Assembly: GCA_016936665.1 (NCBI GenBank)
Contig: JAFGXI010000008.1
Coordinates: 1-64,000 of the forward strand
DNA from: Bacteroidales bacterium
GTDB lineage: Bacteria; Bacteroidota; Bacteroidia; Bacteroidales; JAFGXI01
Direction of reading: 5' to 3'
DNA: 64,000 bases
The position numbers were made by a program, and so were the translations under genes. Shown one piece after another: positions 43,804 through 53,754 of this stretch. Under the pieces are notes generated by a model. The model was not told the DNA's origin. It searched no databases and saw only the letters and a program-made list of their open reading frames with translations. Numbering within the stretch: position 1 is the first letter of the stretch; the number at the start of each line of letters is the position of its first letter.

Positions 43804-45612
43804 ATGAATATTTCGAGAACATTTGATTTACTGGAACGTTTGCACAGCGAATTTCCTAAGAAAGATGCACTAGTAGGCAAGATTAATGGAGAATGGCAGT
43901 ATTTCTCAACCGAAGACTATGTAAATTACGCAAATACACTTAGTTACGGGCTCATAGCATTAGGCTATAAAAAAGGAGATAAAATAGCTACGGTTTCGAA
44001 CAATCGTCCTGAATGGAATTTTATGGATATGGCTATGAGCCAAATCGGTGTTGTTCACGTACCTATTTATCCTACAATTAGTTTCGAAGAATACGAACAC
44101 ATTTTATCGCATTCCGATGCTCGTGCTGTAATTATTTCTGATAAAGCCTTGTATATTAAAATCAAACCTATTATAGAGAGAACAGCTAGCATGGAAGATG
44201 TTTATTCTTTCGATCAGCTCGATGGAATTAATAACTGGCGCACGATATACGAATTAGGAAAAGAAAAAGAAGACGTATACAAAGAAGAGCTTGTTAAAAT
44301 AAAAGCATCTATTAGTTCGGGAGATTTATTATCGATTATTTATACCTCCGGAACAACAGGTTTATCGAAAGGTGTTATGTTATCTCATAACAATATCCTC
44401 ACCAACGCAATTGCCGCATCTGGAAGAATTGATTTAACTCACGAAGATAAAATGCTTAGTTTCTTACCCTTGTGCCATGTGTACGAAAGAGTGGTGAATT
44501 ATGCATATCAGTATTTAGGGCTTTCTATATACTACGCCGAAAACTTGGGAACTATTGCCGACGATTTAAAACGATTTAAAGTAAACGGATTTGTTACGGT
44601 ACCAAGAGTCTTAGAAATGATTTACGATAAAATAATGACCAAAGGGAAAGATTTGGATGGTATTAAACGTAAATTGTTTTTTTGGGCTGTCGATTTGGGG
44701 TTGAAATTCGACTTTAAAAAAGTCCGAACAAATGCATGGTATCGTTTTCAACTATCAATTGCAAATAAACTAATCTTCAGCAAATGGAGAGAAGCGGTTG
44801 GGGGAAATGTTAAAACCATTATTTCCGGTGGCACAGCCTTGCAACCAAGACTGGCTCGCGTTTTTTGGGCTGCCGGCATTCCTGTTCAAGAAGGCTATGG
44901 ATTAACCGAAACATCTCCTGTTATTGCAGTTAATGGCAACAACGAATCCAACAATCGTATCGGCACAGTAGGTCCTATTCTCGATGGCGTTACTGTAAAA
45001 ATTGCCGAAGATGGTGAAATTCTTGTTAAGGGGCCAAACTGTATGTTGGGCTATTACAAATCGCCAGAACAAACCGCCGAAGTTATCGACAAGGATGGTT
45101 GGCTACATACAGGCGATGTTGGGCAGTTAATCGACGGGGAATTTCTTAAAATAACCGATCGAAAAAAAGAAATATTCAAAAATTCTGCAGGAAAATATAT
45201 TGCTCCTCAAGCCATTGAAAATAAATTTAAAGAGTCGGAATTAGTAGATCAAATAATGGTTGTTGGTGAAGACGAGAAATTTGCGAGTGCTCTAATTTCT
45301 CCTAATTTTAATTATCTACACTTTTTTGCAACTAAACACAAAATACACTACAGAGATAATATCGAATTGGTTAAAAATCCGGAAATTTTAAAACGATTTC
45401 AAGAAGAAGTTAATGAGTTAAATAAATCTTTGGGGCAAGTGGAGCAAATCAAACGTTTCCGATTGGTCTGTGAGCCATGGACTAATTCTACAGGTGAGCT
45501 TTCGCCCACATTAAAACTCAAACGTCGTGTCCTATACGACAAGTACGAACATATTTTGCGTGAAATTTACCAATACAACGAAGGGGAAGAGTTAAGAGCA
45601 AAACGCAAGTGA
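43804..45612 (+). CDS. fadD: Long-chain fatty acid-CoA ligase
   Basis: A 602-residue AMP-forming ligase. The P-loop-like YTSGTTGLSKGVMLSHNN (about 180-197), YGLTETSPV (about 361-369), HTGDVG and ITDRKKEIFKNSAGKYI are all present. It activates fatty acids for incorporation or degradation. Its size and N-terminus fit long-chain (ACSL) enzymes common in Bacteroidota. A strong GAGGAG Shine-Dalgarno (43795-43800) lies three bases before ATG. Confidence 0.92.
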   Translation: MNISRTFDLLERLHSEFPKKDALVGKINGEWQYFSTEDYVNYANTLSYGLIALGYKKGDKIATVSNNRPEWNFMDMAMSQIGVVHVPIYPTISFEEYEHILSHSDARAVIISDKALYIKIKPIIERTASMEDVYSFDQLDGINNWRTIYELGKEKEDVYKEELVKIKASISSGDLLSIIYTSGTTGLSKGVMLSHNNILTNAIAASGRIDLTHEDKMLSFLPLCHVYERVVNYAYQYLGLSIYYAENLGTIADDLKRFKVNGFVTVPRVLEMIYDKIMTKGKDLDGIKRKLFFWAVDLGLKFDFKKVRTNAWYRFQLSIANKLIFSKWREAVGGNVKTIISGGTALQPRLARVFWAAGIPVQEGYGLTETSPVIAVNGNNESNNRIGTVGPILDGVTVKIAEDGEILVKGPNCMLGYYKSPEQTAEVIDKDGWLHTGDVGQLIDGEFLKITDRKKEIFKNSAGKYIAPQAIENKFKESELVDQIMVVGEDEKFASALISPNFNYLHFFATKHKIHYRDNIELVKNPEILKRFQEEVNELNKSLGQVEQIKRFRLVCEPWTNSTGELSPTLKLKRRVLYDKYEHILREIYQYNEGEELRAKRK

Positions 45613-45630
45613 TTTAAATATTATTAAAAT

Positions 45631-45678
45631 AAAGAGGCTTTTCAAAACTTAATATTGTTTTTTGGAAAGCCTCTTTTT
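45631..45678 (+). terminator. Terminator after the acyl-CoA ligase gene
   Basis: AAAGAGGCTTTTC pairs with GAAAGCCTCTTT across a longer loop, followed by T's. It separates convergent genes. Confidence 0.8.
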
Positions 45679-45701
45679 AATTGTGTTCGAATTCGATAAA
45701 G

Positions 45702-46481
45702 CTATTTTAAAGCTTTAGGAGAAAATCCATATGCAATCCCTACCATCGCTCCAATGTGCGAACGCTTCCAAGCATAAATCGGGCTATCTTTCCAAATAGA
45801 GTTGATTCCGGTTATATAAAAAGGATCGACAACAATAAAAAAGTTATCTTTAACGACATACCGCAGGCCCATTCCTATAGCCAAAGCAGCTTGAAACGCT
45901 TGATAATTATCGGCAAGGTCTATTACTTTTTTCTCTTTAAAATCGTAGGTCAATCCATCTTTACTTACGCTAACATTGAATTGTAAACCAGCTCGTAAAT
46001 CGATCTGAAAACGCTTTAAATAAATTACATACGATACAGTTAATGGAATTGATAAATAATTATAAGTATTTACGCCTTTAATTCTATCGATGGTGGTTAA
46101 AGAATCTACGCCTACCAGCTTACTGTTCGATTCGTAAACCACAAAATTTTCCTTTAAAGGGAAATATGACAGCCCACTATGTATCCCCCAATTTTTGCCA
46201 TAATATGCCAAACCCAAATGACTTATCACACTCATTTGAGGATCGTACATATTATTGGGACTTACTTCGTGCGTGTAGCTTTCGTATTGTGTCTTAGTGT
46301 AACTGTTAAACGTAAACAATGGCGAAGCTTTTAGTTCAATCATCCAACCGGTATAAAACGGAACAATTGTGTCTGTTTCAATATTTTCTACATCTTCGAA
46401 GTTTAATTCTTCTTGAGCTAAAATGTTTTGATTCAATCCAAAACAAAAAGCGAGCACTAATAAAAACGATAATAATTTCAT
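45702..46481 (-). CDS. Outer membrane beta-barrel protein
   Basis: A 259-residue exported protein. Signal peptide about 1-22 (ending ILAQ), then repeated amphipathic strands (SGLSYFPLKENFVV, NYLSIPLTVSYVIYL, AALAIGMGLRYVVKDNFFIVV), in the style of PorT-like/OMP beta-brl family barrels. No ligand can be predicted. It stands alone between two terminator-like or gap regions. Confidence 0.72.
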   Translation of the reverse strand: MKLLSFLLVLAFCFGLNQNILAQEELNFEDVENIETDTIVPFYTGWMIELKASPLFTFNSYTKTQYESYTHEVSPNNMYDPQMSVISHLGLAYYGKNWGIHSGLSYFPLKENFVVYESNSKLVGVDSLTTIDRIKGVNTYNYLSIPLTVSYVIYLKRFQIDLRAGLQFNVSVSKDGLTYDFKEKKVIDLADNYQAFQAALAIGMGLRYVVKDNFFIVVDPFYITGINSIWKDSPIYAWKRSHIGAMVGIAYGFSPKALK

Positions 46482-46572
46482 TTGATGTATCTTATTAAAT
46501 TCAAAAATTGCGGTTTACTTGTTAATGAAGAGTTACTTTATATTTGATTTTATGTAAAACTATTAAAAAAAT

Positions 46573-47874
46573 TTAATGATCGGTTGCCCAGTTGAACATC
46601 AGAATAATAGAAGATTGACAAATGGGACAAAACCCCGATTTTAAAGATTTCATCTCACAATTCAAATATGGCCTGTATATTCCCTTTTCAACATAGCCTC
46701 CTCCTTCGAAAAAGCCTATGGATTTTGCATACTCTTTAGCCTCAGGTGTAGGAATTGGTGTTTCTTTTTCGACGCGCGATGCCCATTTCTTTTCCGGCTC
46801 TACCATTGTAGAAATATTGGGGCGCCATGGTTCAGTGCTTAAATCATACATATCGGAAAAAGCAACCTCAGAATCGTAGTATTCATCGGCCAAACCGGCA
46901 AAGCCATGACCAAATTCATGAATAAAAACCCATGGCGACAGAGCATGCGAAGATGAACATAAATTATAAAAATTAAAAATTCCGCCACCGCCATATTTAC
47001 TTGTATTTACCAAAATATAAACTTGGTCGTAAGGCACTTGCTGTGCTACATTATGAACGGCTCTTAAATCTTGAGTCGTTAAATATCGTTCGCTACCAAA
47101 AGTATAAAAATGACTGTTTAGAATTGTACTTTTCCAAATACTATCACCCGGAATATCGGTTCCACTCTCAAGAGATTCCGAAAAAACCAGATAAACATTA
47201 AATCCATCTTTGAGGTCGCCGAATGGTGACGAATTAAACAAATGCTCGACCATTGATTCAGCATCTTTTTGAAATTTTTCTTTTTCGCCTATGGTATATC
47301 CTTCTGCTATTATTGCCAAATCTACAGCTTGCTCCATCGGTTTACTACCCCAAATCTTTAGGGTATCAAACTGATAAACAAAACCGTTCTTTAATCGGTA
47401 AGTTTTTGGATCAATGTAAAAATGTTTCAATTCGTGAAGTTGATTTTTTTTATCTCGTTTAAAAATTGTTACACTTATTGTGTTGTAAGGCATTGGCATT
47501 CGAAGCACTTCGTCGAAAGCGCGTTCGTTTTGTTCTGCTTCACTTGTTTCTTGCCACTCTCCAAATAAAGTATTATAAGGTTTTGAAAAAATCAAAGTTT
47601 GGCTGGCCGAATCTCTTACTTCGAAAAAATACATCCCATAACCCGAAGTATCGATAAGATATTTTTTGGGGCCTGCCCAAACATCCTGTTGGTAAAATGC
47701 AACAGAATAATAAGCTTCTTGACTCTTACTACCAACATGCGACATATCGATTCGTAATGCAGAGTTTTTAAACCACTTTTGATACTCAATTTGAGAATAC
47801 AAACTTTTCGTTAGACTTAATACAATGATAAGAATTAAATATACTCTACGGTCGTTCAACTTAAAGACTTTCAT
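46573..47874 (-). CDS. M64-family (IgA-peptidase-type) secreted metallopeptidase
   Basis: A 433-residue exported zinc peptidase. Signal peptide about 1-28, an N-terminal M64_N beta domain, then the catalytic domain with AEGYTIGEKEKFQKDAE and the zinc motif HEFGHGFAGLADEYY (His319, His323, Asp330, general base Glu320). Members of M64 include clostridial IgA proteases, but most Bacteroidota members have unknown substrates. No T9SS sorting domain is present, so it is probably periplasmic or surface-anchored otherwise. It diverges from the MscS gene. Confidence 0.9.
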   Translation of the reverse strand: MKVFKLNDRRVYLILIIVLSLTKSLYSQIEYQKWFKNSALRIDMSHVGSKSQEAYYSVAFYQQDVWAGPKKYLIDTSGYGMYFFEVRDSASQTLIFSKPYNTLFGEWQETSEAEQNERAFDEVLRMPMPYNTISVTIFKRDKKNQLHELKHFYIDPKTYRLKNGFVYQFDTLKIWGSKPMEQAVDLAIIAEGYTIGEKEKFQKDAESMVEHLFNSSPFGDLKDGFNVYLVFSESLESGTDIPGDSIWKSTILNSHFYTFGSERYLTTQDLRAVHNVAQQVPYDQVYILVNTSKYGGGGIFNFYNLCSSSHALSPWVFIHEFGHGFAGLADEYYDSEVAFSDMYDLSTEPWRPNISTMVEPEKKWASRVEKETPIPTPEAKEYAKSIGFFEGGGYVEKGIYRPYLNCEMKSLKSGFCPICQSSIILMFNWATDH

Positions 47875-47921
47875 TTAACTTTGCGAATTATTAGAATGCA
47901 ATTTTATTAATTGATAAAGAT

Positions 47922-49166
47922 ATGAAAGAATACTTAATTGATTTGTTAAAACCACTAGAAATTTCTTATCATACAAAGGATTACATAGTACTTATTACCA
48001 TGCTTATTGCACTATTAGCAATCGTATTAATTGCCGATTTGGTTGTCAATAAAATAATTATCAAAATAGCTTCTAAAGTTGCAAAAAAAAGCAAAAATAG
48101 CTGGGACGACATATTGCTTGAGAAGCGTTTCTTTCATAGACTAACACACATCATTCCTGCTATACTTTTTTATCATTTGGCCCCCGAAATACTAGATGGT
48201 TATTCTAAAATTGCATCACTTGTTTCGATGTTCACCGAGCTGTATTTTACATTACTTTTCGTTTTAATAATTTCGGCATTACTCAATGCAATAAACGAAA
48301 TATATATTAGTTTGGAAAAAGCCCGCCATAAATCAATAAAAGGTTACATTCAAGTCGCTAAAATCATTCTTTATTTTATTGCAGCAATTTTAATTTTTTC
48401 CATTCTTACCGGTAAAAATGCCTTAACTATTATTGCCGGACTAGGTGCTTTAGGTGCAGTTCTTTTGTTGGTTTTTCAAGATGCAATTAAAGGTTTGGTC
48501 AGTGGCGTTCAGCTTTCGGCCAACGATATGGTTCGTATTGGCGATTGGATTTCTATGCCTAAATATGGTGCCGACGGAAATGTAATTGAAATTTCACTAA
48601 CCACAATTAAAGTTCAAAATTGGGATAAAACAATTTCCATGATTCCAAGCTACGCACTTGTTAGCGAGTCGTTTAGCAACTGGAGAGGCATGGAAGAGTC
48701 TGGTGGAAGAAGAATTAAACGATCAATCAATATCGATTTAAATAGTATTCATTTTTTAAACGAGGAAGAAAAAACGGAACTGTCTAAGATAATTCTAATT
48801 CAACCTTATTTGAAGCAAAAGCAATTAGAACTGGCCGAATATCATCAAAAAATGAACATGATAGAGCAAATCAGTATCAACGGCAGACGTTTGACAAACA
48901 TAGGAACCTATAGAAAATATCTCGAAGAATACTTAAAAAATCATCAAGCCATTAACCACGAAATGACCTTTATGGTTCGTCAACTCCAAAGCACAGAAAC
49001 AGGATTGCCTCTCGAAATTTACTGTTTCAGTAAAGTTAAGGAATGGATTGAATATGAAGGAATTCAAGCCGATATTTTCGACCATGTATTTGCATCTTTA
49101 AAAACCTTCAATCTGAGTGTTTTCCAAAACCCAACAGGCAACGATTTTAAAGCGCTTAAAATATAA
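47922..49166 (+). CDS. MscS-family mechanosensitive channel (YbdG-like)
   Basis: A 414-residue membrane protein. Several N-terminal TM helices (first about 20-43) and the conserved soluble loop WDDILLEKRFFHRL precede the pore helix region (AGLGALGAVLLLVFQDAIKG) and the MscS beta domain with VRIGDWISMPKYGADG. The C-terminal domain is cytoplasmic. It releases osmolytes during hypo-osmotic shock. A TAACTTTG -7 box lies at 47876-47883. Confidence 0.9.
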   Translation: MKEYLIDLLKPLEISYHTKDYIVLITMLIALLAIVLIADLVVNKIIIKIASKVAKKSKNSWDDILLEKRFFHRLTHIIPAILFYHLAPEILDGYSKIASLVSMFTELYFTLLFVLIISALLNAINEIYISLEKARHKSIKGYIQVAKIILYFIAAILIFSILTGKNALTIIAGLGALGAVLLLVFQDAIKGLVSGVQLSANDMVRIGDWISMPKYGADGNVIEISLTTIKVQNWDKTISMIPSYALVSESFSNWRGMEESGGRRIKRSINIDLNSIHFLNEEEKTELSKIILIQPYLKQKQLELAEYHQKMNMIEQISINGRRLTNIGTYRKYLEEYLKNHQAINHEMTFMVRQLQSTETGLPLEIYCFSKVKEWIEYEGIQADIFDHVFASLKTFNLSVFQNPTGNDFKALKI

Positions 49167-49207
49167 AACTTTAAAACCCAAAGTATAAAAAGATAGACAA
49201 ACATTGT

Positions 49208-49238
49208 TTGGCAATGATAGGCCATTTAGTTATTTTTG
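49208..49238 (+). promoter_or_regulatory. ftsK promoter
   Basis: TTG (49208-49210) and TATTTTTG (49231-49238) spaced exactly 20 bp. The ATG follows nine bases after the -7 box, so the leader is very short. Confidence 0.75.
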
Positions 49239-49247
49239 AGCTTTCGT

Positions 49248-51755
49248 ATGAGCAAAAAAGAAAAAAAAGAAAAAACAGATTCTAAAACGCCCTCGTGGTT
49301 AGTTTTTTTAAAAAGTGAACAATTTCGATTTTTATCGGGTTTGTTACTCTTGGTTTTAGCTTTTTATATTCTACTATCGCAAATCTCATATCTTTTCACA
49401 TGGAAAACCGATAATATTGAGTGGATTACCATTTTTTCCGGCTCTGATGTAATTGTTGACAATTGGGGAGGTAAATTCGGTGCATACATAGCAAATACAC
49501 TTATTTTAAAGTGGTTTGGAATGGCCTCTTTTTTATTTCCTGTTGCATTAGTAATAATAGGCACACAACTCATTCGCAAACCCATATTACCGCTTTACAA
49601 ATCGCTCATTATAGGTATGCTAGCCATGGTTTTAGCTTCGTTGGTTCTTGGTATATTCGACAATCTATCCAGCTCTACCAACTTCCTTCTAGGAGGGCTT
49701 CATGGTTTTATAATAGTTGCATGGCTCAAAGCCTTTTTAGGATGGTTTGGTACCATAGGCTTAATTGTTGTTTTAGTTGTATCATTCATTGCTTTGGTTT
49801 CTGCTCAGGCCTTCAAATGGATGTTAAAACACATCCAAAACCCTAAGAATCTTTTAAATAAAGAATCCGACGACAATTCTACTATTGAAGAAGAAATTCT
49901 GGATAAAAATTTAGATACTAATGCCTCTGAAGATATTGATATTTTAGAGATTCAAGATCAAAAACCGGAAAATGAAATACCTCTCGATATTAGTTCAATT
50001 GAGTCAGAAGAATCGGTGGAGGCTGACGAAATTGTCTTTTCAATCAATTCAGAAAACGAAACAGAAGAAGATTATATTGAAGATAATTCAACCGATATCG
50101 CAGAAACCATCGACGGGGAAGATGATTCAGCACAACAAGCCGACGATTTTTCGGAATTAAACGAAGAAGGAGAAATCGACCTAAGAGTAGAAGAAATGAA
50201 AGCAGAGGAAGAAGGCGATGTCGACGAAAACGAGCTTGAGGTTTTAAGCGATTACGATCCAAGAGCCGATTTATCAAATTATCATTTTCCCAACAAAGAA
50301 ATTCTAGTCGATCACGAAGTTAATAACACCAAGGTTACTCAAGAGGAGCTCAACGAAAATAAAGATCGTATTGTTGATACTCTAAAAAATTACAAGATAG
50401 AAATCACCAACATTACAGCAACAATTGGTCCATCTATTACACTGTATGAAATTGTTCCTGCGCCGGGTGTTCGAATATCAAAAATTAAAAATTTAGAAGA
50501 CGATATTGCTCTAAGTTTATCAGCTTTAGGAATACGTATTATTGCACCAATGCCGGGTAAGGGAACTGTTGGTATCGAAGTGCCCAACAAAAACCCGCAA
50601 GTGGTTTCTATGCGCGCTACTATCGCTTCGAAAACATTTCAAGAATCGAAATACGAATTACCAATTATTCTAGGTAAAAACATCTATAATAAAACACATG
50701 TTATCGACTTGGCCAAAACGCCACATATGCTCGTGGCTGGGGCCACAGGGCAAGGTAAATCGGTTGGTATCAATGCAATATTAACATCTTTACTATACAA
50801 AAAACATCCTGCCGAAATAAAATTTGTACTCATCGATCCCAAGAAAGTAGAACTTTCTATCTATTCGAGAATCGAAAAACACTTTCTGGCTAAAATACCA
50901 AACGAAGATGAGGCTATTATTACCGATGTACAAAAAGTTGTTGCGACTCTAAACTCATTAGCCAAAGAAATGGACGATCGTTACGATTTGCTTAAAAATG
51001 CACATGTACGTAACATTATCGAATACAACAGCAAATTCATCAATCGACGATTAAATCCACAAAAAGGGCACCGATATTTACCATATATCGTCGTTGTTAT
51101 CGACGAGTTTGCCGACCTAATCATGACGGCAGGTAAAGAGGTTGAGCACCCTATTGCTCGTATTGCTCAGCTAGCTCGTGCCATTGGTATTCATTTAATC
51201 GTAGCAACACAAAGACCATCAACCAATGTGATAACCGGTATGATTAAAGCTAACTTCCCTACTCGTGTAGCTTTTAGAGTTACCCAAATGATCGACTCAA
51301 GAACCATTTTAGATAGCCCCGGAGCAAACCAATTAATCGGACGAGGCGATATGCTTGTTAGCCAAGGTGGTGGAGAAATGATCCGTTTGCAATGCCCTTT
51401 TGTTGATACGCCTGAAGTTGAAGAACTAGTTACCTATATCGAAAGTCAACAAGGATATCCAACCGCTTTATATTTGCCAGAGCCCGATGCCGAAGCTCTT
51501 GGAGGCGCTGCAGACGTAGATCTTAAACAACGCGATGAACTGTTCGACGAAGCGGCTCGTTTAATGGTACAAACCCAACAAGGTTCCACATCCAGTATCC
51601 AACGAAAATTTTCTATTGGCTATAACCGTGCAGGTAGAATTATCGACCAATTGGAAGCCGCAGGAATAGTTGGGCCATACGAAGGGAGTAAAGCTAGAAA
51701 AGTTAATTTTGGCGACGAATATAGTTTGGAACAATTTTTGAAAACTCTTGAATAA
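49248..51755 (+). CDS. ftsK: DNA translocase FtsK/SpoIIIE
   Basis: A 835-residue septal DNA pump. Four N-terminal TM helices (about 20-190), a long acidic linker (about 205-345), then the alpha, RecA-like beta domain with Walker A GATGQGKS (about 498-505), VVIDEFADLI, and the C-terminal gamma winged helix that reads KOPS-like sequences. It resolves chromosome dimers with XerCD and clears DNA from the septum. I use the ATG at 49248: the upstream TTG lies within the -7 box. Confidence 0.95.
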   Translation: MSKKEKKEKTDSKTPSWLVFLKSEQFRFLSGLLLLVLAFYILLSQISYLFTWKTDNIEWITIFSGSDVIVDNWGGKFGAYIANTLILKWFGMASFLFPVALVIIGTQLIRKPILPLYKSLIIGMLAMVLASLVLGIFDNLSSSTNFLLGGLHGFIIVAWLKAFLGWFGTIGLIVVLVVSFIALVSAQAFKWMLKHIQNPKNLLNKESDDNSTIEEEILDKNLDTNASEDIDILEIQDQKPENEIPLDISSIESEESVEADEIVFSINSENETEEDYIEDNSTDIAETIDGEDDSAQQADDFSELNEEGEIDLRVEEMKAEEEGDVDENELEVLSDYDPRADLSNYHFPNKEILVDHEVNNTKVTQEELNENKDRIVDTLKNYKIEITNITATIGPSITLYEIVPAPGVRISKIKNLEDDIALSLSALGIRIIAPMPGKGTVGIEVPNKNPQVVSMRATIASKTFQESKYELPIILGKNIYNKTHVIDLAKTPHMLVAGATGQGKSVGINAILTSLLYKKHPAEIKFVLIDPKKVELSIYSRIEKHFLAKIPNEDEAIITDVQKVVATLNSLAKEMDDRYDLLKNAHVRNIIEYNSKFINRRLNPQKGHRYLPYIVVVIDEFADLIMTAGKEVEHPIARIAQLARAIGIHLIVATQRPSTNVITGMIKANFPTRVAFRVTQMIDSRTILDSPGANQLIGRGDMLVSQGGGEMIRLQCPFVDTPEVEELVTYIESQQGYPTALYLPEPDAEALGGAADVDLKQRDELFDEAARLMVQTQQGSTSSIQRKFSIGYNRAGRIIDQLEAAGIVGPYEGSKARKVNFGDEYSLEQFLKTLE

Positions 51756-51777
51756 TCTAACAAAAGAAACACAGCAT

Positions 51778-52425
51778 ATGAAATTTTATACATTAATTAT
51801 TACATTATTAATCAGCTCTTTAACCTACTCACAAGACGATACTAAAGCTAAATCTATATTAGATGCAATGGCAAAAAAATTCCAAGCTTACAAAGGAATG
51901 GTCATTGAGTTTAGCTTAACCATGGAAAATGCTCAAGAAGAAATTAAAGAAACCGCCAAAGGAAAAGCCTGGGTAAGTGGCAAACAATATAAAATTGATC
52001 TGATGGGCGTAGAAACTTATTTCGATGGTACTACTCAGTGGTCTTACATGAAAGATGCAGAAGAAGTTAACGTGACTACCCCAGACCCAAAAGATAACAA
52101 CTCTTTCGATCCTTCAAAATTATTTTCTACCTATACCGAAGGTTATAAAATCAGATATATACAAGAGGTTTTTGAAAATACAAGAGCATTGCACATTATC
52201 GATCTTTTACCAATCGATGTTAAAGGCTCAGAATTTAATAGAATCAGAATTAAAGTCGACAAAGATAAAAATATCATTTACCAAATGATTCGTTTTGGTA
52301 AAGATGGTAACGATTACACTATCACCATCACTAAAATTACAGAAGATTCTTCTCTAGTTCCTGCAATGTTTAAATACGATCCTAAACAACATCCGGGCGT
52401 TGAGATCATCGACTTAAGAGACTAA
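51778..52425 (+). CDS. LolA-like outer membrane lipoprotein carrier
   Basis: A 215-residue periplasmic protein. Signal peptide about 1-18 (MKFYTLIITLLISSLTYSQ), then a LolA beta-half-barrel: GMVIEFSLTMEN, KGKAWVSGKQYKIDL and QWSYMKDAEEVNVTTPD. LolA ferries lipoproteins from LolCDE to the outer membrane. It follows ftsK by 22 bp, an arrangement common in Bacteroidota. I use ATG 51778. Confidence 0.85.
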   Translation: MKFYTLIITLLISSLTYSQDDTKAKSILDAMAKKFQAYKGMVIEFSLTMENAQEEIKETAKGKAWVSGKQYKIDLMGVETYFDGTTQWSYMKDAEEVNVTTPDPKDNNSFDPSKLFSTYTEGYKIRYIQEVFENTRALHIIDLLPIDVKGSEFNRIRIKVDKDKNIIYQMIRFGKDGNDYTITITKITEDSSLVPAMFKYDPKQHPGVEIIDLRD

Positions 52426-52523
52426 AAAATAAAACCGTTTTAAATAGCGGTTCTATTATGCATTATATTTAAAAATTTTAGCACTCGGTAGAATTTCTTA
52501 ATTTTGCAGTTCAAGATTAGAAT

Positions 52524-53135
52524 ATGTCAACAACTGAGGTTTATAGCAAAAATATTATTGAGTTTGTTACGGTAGCTGCAGAATATTGCAACTTTATAGA
52601 AAATGTAAGCTCAAGCGAAAAAAAAGATTTTTTTGATAAATCGATTAAATTACTTTCCGTTATCTATTTAAAAGCTTGTTTTTTACCTAAGCTCGAAAAT
52701 ATTTTCGAAGAAGGAAACGAGAAGTTTGTAACCGAAGAAGATTGGTTAAATATTCAAAATAATGTGAAACAAAAGCTAGGTAAACACGATGAATTTGTCG
52801 ATGCCTATGCTCCGTTTATGGCACAAGAAATGGACGCTGTAAACATTAGTATTTCAGAGATTTTCGCAGACATTTATCAAGATTTAGTGGATTTTGTTAC
52901 ATTGTATAGAATCGGACACGAAGAATCCATGAACGATGCCATTTGGGAATGTCAACAAAATTTCGAACAATATTGGGGACCAAGACTACTGGCCGCTTTA
53001 TCGGCAATGCATCCGATACTTTACGGGAATACAGATTGGAGCGAAACCAAAGTAGATGAAGAAAACAAAGACAATGAACCCAATACCGTAGATTGGATTT
53101 TTACACAACGAAAAAAGGAATGGGGATTAGACTAA
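52524..53135 (+). CDS. DUF5063 protein
   Basis: A 203-residue, all-helical soluble protein of DUF5063. Recognisable stretches are FVTVAAEYCNFIENV and AALSAMHPILYGNTDW. Function unknown. A TAATTTTG -7 box is present at 52499-52506. It is separated from the 3'-5' exonuclease gene by one base and the pair is common in Bacteroidota, suggesting a shared role in nucleic acid processing. Confidence 0.8.
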   Translation: MSTTEVYSKNIIEFVTVAAEYCNFIENVSSSEKKDFFDKSIKLLSVIYLKACFLPKLENIFEEGNEKFVTEEDWLNIQNNVKQKLGKHDEFVDAYAPFMAQEMDAVNISISEIFADIYQDLVDFVTLYRIGHEESMNDAIWECQQNFEQYWGPRLLAALSAMHPILYGNTDWSETKVDEENKDNEPNTVDWIFTQRKKEWGLD

Positions 53136-53136
53136 A

Positions 53137-53748
53137 ATGAGTTTTGAGAAAAGTATTGATAACGAAAGTTTAAAAGCATTACCTATTAAAAGGTTTAAAG
53201 GTGAAATAATTTTAGTAGAAACCGAAACCCAAGTCGACGAAGCCGTCGATTATTTAAGTCGCTTCCCGTATATTGGCTTCGACACCGAATCTAAACCTAT
53301 CTTCGAAAAAGGGAAAAGCAATAAAAACCCCATTTCGCTTGTTCAACTTTCGACCAATGACAAAGCGTATATTATTCGAATTCCAAAAACAGGCTGGACC
53401 AATACACTAATTGATCTGATGGAAAACGACAAAGTTTTAAAGATTGGAGCTGCTATTCATGGCGATTTTAATAAAATAAACAAAAGTAAAAACCAAAAAG
53501 GAATCGAGCCTAGAGGATTTGTTGATATTCAAAAAGTGGCTAAATCTCAGGGCATTTTAAATTTAGGATTAAAAAAACTCACCTCTATCCTACTCGGATT
53601 CAGAATTTCTAAACGTTTCCAAGTTACCAATTGGGATGCCGAAGTGTTATCCGAAGGTCAATTAAATTATGCTGCCACCGATGCATGGGCATGCTACGTG
53701 ATTTACGAAAATTTTATACAACGGGGCTTTGTCCCACAAATACATTAA
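53137..53748 (+). CDS. 3'-5' exonuclease (DEDD, RNase D-like)
   Basis: A 203-residue exonuclease. Motif I is YIGFDTESKP (catalytic Asp/Glu), motif II contains IGAAIHGDFNKI and motif III is LNYAATDAWACYVIYE with the YxxTD-type tyrosine/aspartate. It is a DEDD-superfamily nuclease without the HRDC domain of RNase D, so it may act on RNA or short single-stranded DNA. It lies one base after the DUF5063 gene and six before rlmI. Confidence 0.87.
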   Translation: MSFEKSIDNESLKALPIKRFKGEIILVETETQVDEAVDYLSRFPYIGFDTESKPIFEKGKSNKNPISLVQLSTNDKAYIIRIPKTGWTNTLIDLMENDKVLKIGAAIHGDFNKINKSKNQKGIEPRGFVDIQKVAKSQGILNLGLKKLTSILLGFRISKRFQVTNWDAEVLSEGQLNYAATDAWACYVIYENFIQRGFVPQIH

Positions 53749-53754
53749 CAAACA

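Noticed and set aside
49511..49846. 111-codon frame inside ftsK
   Set aside because: Overlaps a conserved gene in another frame; composition not protein-like.
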